From contig CM071570.1 of NCBI GenBank assembly GCA_036426205.1, positions 4,601,872-4,665,871 on the forward strand: a stretch of 64,000 bases of DNA. The letters are read 5' to 3'. Positions 57,970 through 64,000 of this stretch are shown here, piece after piece. The translations under genes and the position numbers were made by a program. The DNA comes from Ascaphus truei (taxonomy: Eukaryota > Chordata > Amphibia > Anura > Ascaphidae). The notes under the pieces are model-generated. The model was not told the origin of the DNA and made no database searches. It saw only the letters and a program-made list of their open reading frames with translations. The first letter of the stretch is position 1. Every line of letters begins with the position of its first letter.

Positions 57970-58289
57970 AAAAAAACATGTAGAGCTGCACACCAATGCA
58001 AAATTGAATAAATAAATGATACTACCGGTGCTCCTGGTTCAGGGATATATGCCTGGGACATCCAATGTTGAGCAAAAGAAGAGAGATCCAGGGCAACTTC
58101 GGATGTTGTAAGAAAAAAAACCAATTATTTCAGCCCATAAACAACGACGTTTCATCCCCTCCTAGGGACTTTTTCAAGCCAGTCACTTGAAAAAGTCCCC
58201 TAGGAGGGAGTGATAACGTTGTGTTTATGGGCTGAAATAAATAGTTTTTTTCTTACAAAATCTGAAGTTGCCCTGGATCTCTCTTCTTT
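57970..58289. mobile_element. 320-bp foldback insert with target duplication
   Basis: tgattcatcttagc (57956-57969) and tgattaatcttggc (58290-58303) flank it, a 14-bp imperfect duplication of host Gy-2 sequence. Arms of about 100 bp are inverted: gagagatccagggcaact against agttgccctggatctctc. The centre has tgaaacgtcg on one strand and the GACTTTTTCAAG/CTTGAAAAAGTC stem, related to the hammerhead-like motifs. Likely a Penelope-type or other non-coding retroelement end. Confidence 0.75.
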
Positions 58290-58303
58290 TGATTAATCTT
58301 GGC

Positions 58304-58920
58304 CCCCAAAAAGTCAGTTTAATGAGATTGCGCCGTCCTTTTGAACCCCACTTGGATGACCAACTGCTCTAGAGGAATGACCCCAAAGTAACACTTTATG
58401 ACAAAAACGTGGAGCAGCATAGAGACGTCCTTCTGGTACCCTGAACCTGCTGGGAATATGCGCTTGTGCCTTGTTGATCTCATCCAACACATCGAAATTG
58501 TTAGCAGAAATTATGCACTTGGCCGGGAGAATAGGTTCCGAGATTTCTTTAGGTTCAGTCTCAGAGGAAACTGATGAGAAAGGGCATCCGCTTTAACATT
58601 TTTGGTCCCAGGAATATACGAGATGGTGTAGTTGAAGCGGGAAAAGAAGAGTGACCAGCGAGCTTGGTGGGAACTTAAGCGAGGAGCCCCCTCAATATAT
58701 AAAAAAAAATTGTGGTCAGTGAGAATAGCGATTAGTTCCTTGGGACCTCCAAAAGGTGTCTCCATTCTTGAAGAGCCAACTTGATGGCCAAAAGTTCACG
58801 ATTACCGACATCATAATTCCATTCTGCTGCTGAGAATTTCCGAGAAAAAAACCCCACAAGGATGGAGTTTCTCTTGGGGAGAAGTCCTCTGGAAAGAACT
58901 GCGCCAGCTCCTACGTCTGA
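58304..58920 (-). pseudogene. Gy-2 RNase H and linker
   Basis: The readable frame 58765-58511 has [16 protein letters not shown], then [20 protein letters not shown] and [13 protein letters not shown], the classic end of gypsy RNase H (TDH...LS--QARW...PG--N--ADALS). Upstream sequence is frameshifted. The enzyme would remove RNA from the hybrid during reverse transcription. Confidence 0.88.
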
Positions 58921-59610
58921 GGCGTCAACCTCTAAAGTAAAGGGGAAGGAGGTATCCGGATGACAAGAATTGGAGCAGACACGAATGCCTTCTTGAGAAT
59001 CTCAAAGGCTGAAATGGCCTCAGGTGACCAGGATGAGACGTCGGCGCCTTTTTTTGCGGTGATTGGAAGAGCAATAGAAGAATTTTTTTTGATAAACTTC
59101 CTGTAATAATTGGCAAAGCCAAGAAAATGTTGCACAGCCTTGAGTGAATTAGGGAGTGGCCAGTCGAGAACCGCCTTCAGCTTCTCAGGGTCCATGGAAA
59201 AACCTTGGCTGGAGATGATATAGCCTAGTAAGGCCGTGGAAGCCTGGTGAAACAGACACTTCTCCATCTTCTCCAAGTTTGGTATGTTGAATGTGTTCCT
59301 CCATATTTTTAGAAAAAATAAGAATGTCGTCTAGATAGACAATGACAAAAGTTCCCAATACATCACGGAAGATGTCGTTCATAAATTCCTTAAACACGGC
59401 CGGGGCGTTAAACAGCCCAAAGTGCATAACAAGATATTCATAATGTCCAGAACATGTGTTAAACGCTGCTTTCCACTCGTCTCCTTCCCTTATACGAATA
59501 GATTATAGGCACACCTTAAGTCGAGTTTTGAGAAGATAGAGGCCCCCTTGGAGACGGTCGAACAGTTCAGAAATGAGCAGACGAGGATACCGGTTTTTAA
59601 CCATGATCTT
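58921..59610 (-). pseudogene. Gy-2 reverse transcriptase, broken
   Basis: Segments 59427-59185 and 59276-58932 overlap in different frames. The first has [18 protein letters not shown] and the intact active site [14 protein letters not shown]; the second has [19 protein letters not shown] and FLGFANYYRKFI of the thumb. A frame change near 59270 separates them. The fingers part, with CIDFRGLNKIMVKNRY, is in the next frame upstream (about 59650-59570). Confidence 0.9.
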
Positions 59611-60450
59611 ATTGAGTCCGCGGAAGTCGATGCATGGCCTTAGTGATCCATCCTTCTTCTTCACAAAGAAGAAGCCAGCCCCGGCAGGAGAGGTATAGTT
59701 GAGGATGAATCCCTTTTCCAGATTTTCCTGAATATAAGTAGTCATGGCCTCAGTCTCCGGGATGGAGAGTGGATAAGACTTAGACTGCGGCAGGACAGTC
59801 CCAGGGATGAGGTAGACAGGGCAATCGTATGTTGAACACATCCAAGTATTCATGGTACACAGCAGGCAGGGACAACCGATCGGCAGGTACGGAGTCCAGA
59901 CCGGCAAGCACAACCACGGAGGGTCCGCTGGCACAGCATATGTGGATGAAGGCCACTGGATAGGCAGAGTACCGGACCAATCAATGCGCGGATTTTGGAG
60001 TTGAAGCCAAGGAAGTCCTAAAATAATTTGTATGGAAGGGGATTGGAAAACGTCAAAGACAATTACCTCCTTGTGACCATCGGCCAGGGTCAAGGTAAGA
60101 GGAATTGACTCCCAAATGAGGAAGGCAGGCTGAAGCGGTCGTCCGTCGATGGCCTCAAGGCCAATAGGGCTCTTCCTTCTGACCATGGGAATTTGATTCT
60201 CCAATGCTAACTGCTGGTCCAGGAAATTACAGCCCGATCCGGAATAATTGAACGCTTCCACCTTTACGACAAGGTTGGGACCCCCCAACGTGGCCGGTAG
60301 CATAAACTTCTTTGGGAGAGTTTTGGAAGGAGAGGGGTTAGGAGAGACAGTACCCAGTAGAAGCCCCTCTACATTTACTGGGTGTGCCCGTTTCCCGGCT
60401 TCAAGGGACAATTCTGGAGACGATGTTCCGAGGAAGCACAATAGAAACAC
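59503..60450 (-). pseudogene. Gy-2 protease and start of reverse transcriptase
   Basis: A 315-codon frame. The protease part has VEAFNYSGSGCNFLDQQ, where the family has DSG: the catalytic aspartate is replaced by tyrosine. It continues with IQIILGLPWLQLQNPRIDW. The second part, after a worn linker, has FILNYTSPAGAGFFFVKKKD, RPCIDFRGLNKIMVKNRYP and [10 protein letters not shown]. The protease would be inactive. Confidence 0.9.
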
Positions 60451-61284
60451 AGCCTGTTCTGGTGCCGCCGCACTCTCTCGGTTGCCTGGAGTTGTTGACT
60501 GCTGACCTGCATAGGTTCTGGTGCCTCCAGGGCCAGGAGAGGAGTAGTGGGCGACCTGTGAGAAACAACAGAGGGAGAAGAACGGGAGCAGTGTCTCTCG
60601 TGACGTCGCTCCTGTGTACGCTGATCCATGCGTACGCTCAGGGTGATGAGTTCCTCCAGGGACGTAGGCCGTGGATGAGTAGCCAGATCATCTTTCAACG
60701 TATCTGAGAGTCCGTGCCAGAACGCAGTGGTGAGGGCCTCATCATTCCATCGTACTTCGGCGGCCAGCGTACGAAACAAGATGACGTTTATGGCAGCTGA
60801 TATTCGGCCCTGAGAAATATGAAACAGGGAGAAGGCGGCTGTCTCGTGCCGTGTGGGGTTATCAAACACAAGTTGAAATTCACATCTGAATAAAGGATAA
60901 TCTTGCGTTATTTCGCATTTACGCTCCCATAGGGGAGAAGCCCTGGCAAGAGCGTCTCCGATGAGCAGAGCGTATATATAAGCAATTTTAGCACGGCCAG
61001 TAGGAAACAGGGTAGGAGACATTTCAAACTGCACCTCACATTGTTAAAAAACCGTGGCAGGTGCGGGGGTCCCCATCGGTGCAATTCGGAGAGGGGTTTC
61101 CGTGGACCAGGGCTGGCGTATGTAGTAGCCATTGATGGCGCAGAAGCCGTGGAACCCTCCTGACGGGAAAAGGTGGCCAATTGCTGGGAGACAGTGGACA
61201 GCTGATCGCTAACAAAGTGTAAGGCCTCTATGGTAATACTTGTACCCACCTCAGGGGGGGTCTGCGTTTGTTGGGCTCTGCATA
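60375..61284 (-). pseudogene. Gy-2 gag
   Basis: An ATG at 61284 follows the 5' LTR by one base. The start MQSPTNADPP meets a stop after a C run (61253-61260), then resumes one frame over (VGTSITIEALHFVSDQL). A further shift at about 61040 leads to the core MSPTLFPTGRAKIAYIYALL and WNDEALTTAFWHGLSD, then a basic stretch and the zinc knuckle CFYCASSEHRLQNC (CX2CX4HX4C) near 60410. The knuckle packages RNA. Two frameshifts make this non-functional as it stands. Confidence 0.88.
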
Positions 61285-61285
61285 A

Positions 61286-62424
61286 TGTCACGCCTGTATG
61301 CCCGCAGACCTGGCTAGACCCCAGTACTGAGGTGGGAATGATACCACACACCCACAGCAGTGGGAGCATGCCCGGAGTGTGGTATGGCATTGCTGGGCCT
61401 GTTGGAAGAGTTGTTAGTTATACTTGCAATGCTTGGGGATGTCCATAGGAGTAGTCGTGTCCGTGTGCCAATGTCCAGGAGTCCAGAGGTTAGAATCGTC
61501 AAAGTATAAGCCAGGTCCTAAGAAGCCAGATGTAAGCAAAGTAGTATGCGTAGCAGGGTTCAAGGGATACCAGAGAGCAGAGTAGTCCAGGACAAGCAGG
61601 GGTCAAAGCCAGGGAAATCCAAGATAACACAGGAGCAGGAAACAACAGGAACACAGAGGGAGCACAGCATAGGTCAGATACACACAGGGAAACAGGACCT
61701 ATGCAGAACGAGGAAGAAGTGGACAGACAGGGGTTATAAAGGAGGGCATATCAATAGGAGAGAGGGGAGGAGTAGAGAGAAGTGGGAGATGACAGGGATA
61801 GGACAGGGAGAGAAGAGGAGGAGACAGAAGGGGCAGTCAGGGGAATGGCCTGGAGGGCTTGGAAGGTGGAGAAATGGGGAACAGGATAAGAAGAGCATGT
61901 GCGTGCGCCCTCTTTAAGCTGGGGATGCGCGCGCACAAGTTGCAACACAGAGAGGGACCGCACGGAGCAAGGGAAGGACGCAGGAGGAGCACGAAGTCCA
62001 GAGAAGGGGAACACGCGTGACCTGCGACCGCGAGACGGCCTGCAGAGGCAGGGAGGAGGGAGCAGGTGGATCAGGGAGACCAGCAGAGGAGCATGTGTGC
62101 ATGCCCATCGTGGGCTGAGAGAGTGTACACACCGGTCACGTCACCAGGTGCGCGGAATGCCGCGCAGCGGGCACCATGGAGGGAGGAGGCAACGGGAAGG
62201 ATGCCACCACGGGGGAAGGTAATGCGGGTACCGCAGGAGAGAGGGAGCAGGGAGGATCATAGGAGGGACTCAGGGACCGCGTGGGTTTGCGAGACCTGCG
62301 GGGAATGCGCTGCGGCAAGGGGAGAGAGGTGGAAGTCAAAGGAGAAGAGTAGGAAGGAGTAGAAGGGGCAACAGGAGATGGGAGAGAGGGACAAGGAGGG
62401 GAAGGAATCTCCTGAGTCGTCACA
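61286..62424 (-). repeat. Gy-2 5' LTR
   Basis: 1139 bp, TG...CA, direct repeat of 53687-54818, with small indels including a gcatgtgtgcatgccc segment near 62091 that the other LTR lacks. Confidence 0.93.
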
Positions 62425-62429
62425 TACAG

Positions 62430-63348
62430 AAAGTATATATATAGATAAACTGTATTTTAGTTATGTTTTAAAAGGTACCGGCAGGAAGCTTTTCCTCTGC
62501 CCAGCAATGAATGTATAAACACGCATATATGTTGGGAGTAAGGAAATTAATATTAGACAGGAGATGACACTTGGGGTTGTGTAATCCTGGGCTTTTGAAA
62601 TGCATAGCAGAAAATCTCTGACCTTCAAAGAACTAGAGGTGTTAAACTTTTGTTCCCAGGCAAGAGTGAGGTAGACTGTGTGGCATCCCTTAAGGAAACA
62701 TGGTGCATATGCTAAGTAGCAAGTGGCCAGATGGGGGAAGATTACATTTCTGTTGCACATGCTCTGTGCAAACCATGAAGCCACTTTTGCCAGTAGTTCC
62801 TAGCATGGACTGAACAGGGATTGGTGGGTTAAATGTTCCCACAAAGGGGATTTGGCATGCATGTTAGAGATAGGTCTGTGAACCCTATAAACCTGCCCGT
62901 CGAGCTATCCTCTGTGTGATTCATGACATATCCAAGCTTTGAACAGGATTCTGGTTGAGTACAGCATAGCGGTTTCCGGACGCAAGGGGTTAACAACATT
63001 GTAACAAAGGATTTACCCCAAATTCAGGAATCCGTTAGCCCTGGTGACCCCCAAACGTATTCTAATGAACAAGAACGACATTCCTTCAGTTGGCGGAGGT
63101 ATTAGATCGGCAACATGCGATCTAGCCAAACTGACTTTATATCAGATACTGCATTTCTTGCGCTTTCGTTCAAAGGACAATTTATTTTGTTTCCCCATCC
63201 CAGTAAGTGTTGTATTAAGTGTATTCTGAGGTTGTTGTGTGTTTGACTATCAAGGAAATAAATGACAATTTATTTTGCCCGCCTTGTTATGCTCAATCGA
63301 GAATCCCAAAAATATAAAAGTGTTAATAAGTACTGGTCCACCGTGACA
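62430..63348 (+). repeat. LTR-like repeat family A, right part of the split copy
   Basis: Continues the copy interrupted at 53686. It shows TATAAA at 62886-62891 and AATAAA at 63257-63262, and ends ccaccgtgaca at 63348. These signals support reading family A as an LTR on the plus strand. Confidence 0.65.
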
Positions 63349-64000
63349 GTGATAACATCCAGCAAGAATTCACCCCACTTGGAGGCGGATGCCATCGCGG
63401 TTGACGACGTCGCTTGATCAACAGATCCCTGTTGCTAAGTCGGCCGCACCGAGTACTGGAGAACTCGTCAGGTACCGCAACAAAGTGCACCAGCGTTTCA
63501 AGGGCAGCGCAACCATACACACATTTGGGTGGGCCCTGGATATTGGAGAAAGTACATCAGGGTATTGGTGCCTGGCCCCGATGGCATACATCCAAGAGTT
63601 CTCAAGGAGTTAAGCTCAGTAATAGCAAAACCATTATATTTAATATTCAATGTATGGAAAGAATAAGTTGCATGGTGCTCTAAACCAAAATCACAACAAA
63701 CAATAATTGACTTAAATGGGCAGCGGATTACCCCTCCAAAAACGACAAAAGATAAGGCTAGGAGATTGAATTACACCCATATACCTGTTGGATGTGTAAC
63801 TGGAAAATAAAGTCCCACATGCAATGAGGTAAGGACAGTATACACCTGCTGGTGTCCAACATTAGTACAGCATCATGGTAATGACATGGGGTAAAAAACA
63901 AACCTTGCAGCCGCTATTGAAAGAGGAGAGTGAAAGGCTCCCTTGAGAGTACTGTATAACTCACGTATTGTAGAGCCTGCTGTGTCACTTCTCCTGGGGT
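63349..64000 (+). pseudogene. CR1-type LINE reverse transcriptase fragment and flank
   Basis: Near 63568-63650 the plus strand reads PGPDGIHPRVLKELSSVIAK then PLYLIFN, the first reverse transcriptase motif of CR1-type LINEs (KSPGPDG-HPRVLKEL). Only about 90 bp of it is clear. The rest of the stretch to the window end is non-coding with nothing else recognised. Confidence 0.65.

Larger units (their letters stand above)
53687..62424 (-). mobile_element. Ty3/gypsy chromovirus with two LTRs (Gy-2)
   Basis: A near full-length retrotransposon on the minus strand. LTRs at 53687-54818 and 61286-62424 are direct repeats with TG and CA ends. A 5-bp duplication, tacag, lies at 53682-53686 and 62425-62429. 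A polypurine tract (plus-strand tccccccctt, 54821-54830) abuts the 3' LTR as expected. From right to left the interior reads gag, protease, reverse transcriptase, RNase H, integrase and a chromodomain-like tail. It is broken by many stops, by Gy-3 at 55723-57666 and by a foldback at 57970-58289. It inserted into repeat family A. Confidence 0.95.

Overview
This window looks like intergenic or intronic DNA from a repeat-rich vertebrate genome, most likely an amphibian (anuran). That is inferred from the mix of families: Tx1/L1-type and L2/CR1-type LINEs, a Penelope-like element, a DD34E Tc1 transposon, Ty3/gypsy chromoviruses, a retrovirus-like remnant, many foldback repeats, and two exons of a vomeronasal type-2 receptor (V2R). 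No bacterial operons, rRNA, tRNA genes or CRISPR arrays were seen. No intact host gene was found. Species cannot be fixed from sequence alone.

Layout. 1-2245: decayed gypsy pol (Gy-1). 2385-4740: pieces of a retrovirus-like element interrupted by an LTR-like repeat. 4900-5101: foldback MITE. 5201-6660: LTR-like repeat family A. 6902-8715: near-complete but broken Tc1 element. 8718-10067: a second family A copy. 10080-12060: cluster of hairpin repeats. 12405-13755: Penelope-like element (reverse transcriptase plus GIY-YIG remnant). 15405-15775: CT-rich minisatellite. 16283-17104: solo LTR. 17133-18156: two direct repeats bracketing a sequence that satisfies the hammerhead ribozyme consensus. 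19347-22380: 5'-truncated Tx1/L1 LINE on the minus strand. 22385-26375: repeat E copies and a partial family A copy, with a clean V2R exon at 23869-24096 and a broken V2R exon at 27082-27845 (both minus). 28700-29560: low-complexity GT, C and CT tracts. 29565-46700: a complex duplicated block arranged A1, B inverted, A2, B2. 46700-47700: paired foldback repeats. 47770-51880: L2 and Tx1 LINE pieces and a further family A copy. 53687-62424: a chromovirus with two LTRs and a 5-bp target duplication (Gy-2, minus). It sits inside a family A copy and is itself interrupted by a second gypsy element (Gy-3) and by a 320-bp foldback insert. 62430-64000: the rest of that family A copy and a CR1-type fragment.

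The coding remnants are mostly broken by stops and frameshifts; the V2R exon at 24 kb is the only host-type coding segment that reads cleanly. The most unusual signal is a set of hammerhead-ribozyme-like motifs. One, at 17493-17574, has every core nucleotide, a 4-bp stem II, a GUC cleavage triplet and a long stem I. Degenerate relatives lie near 18.2, 26.5, 28.1, 30.4, 32.5, 39.7, 41.6, 44.8 and 58.1 kb. Hammerheads are known from Penelope-like retroelements, and a Penelope-like coding remnant lies about 4 kb from the best one.

Copy A1 (29.6-34.6 kb) resembles A2 with many small scattered indels and long homopolymers, so part of this window may be poorly polished assembly.
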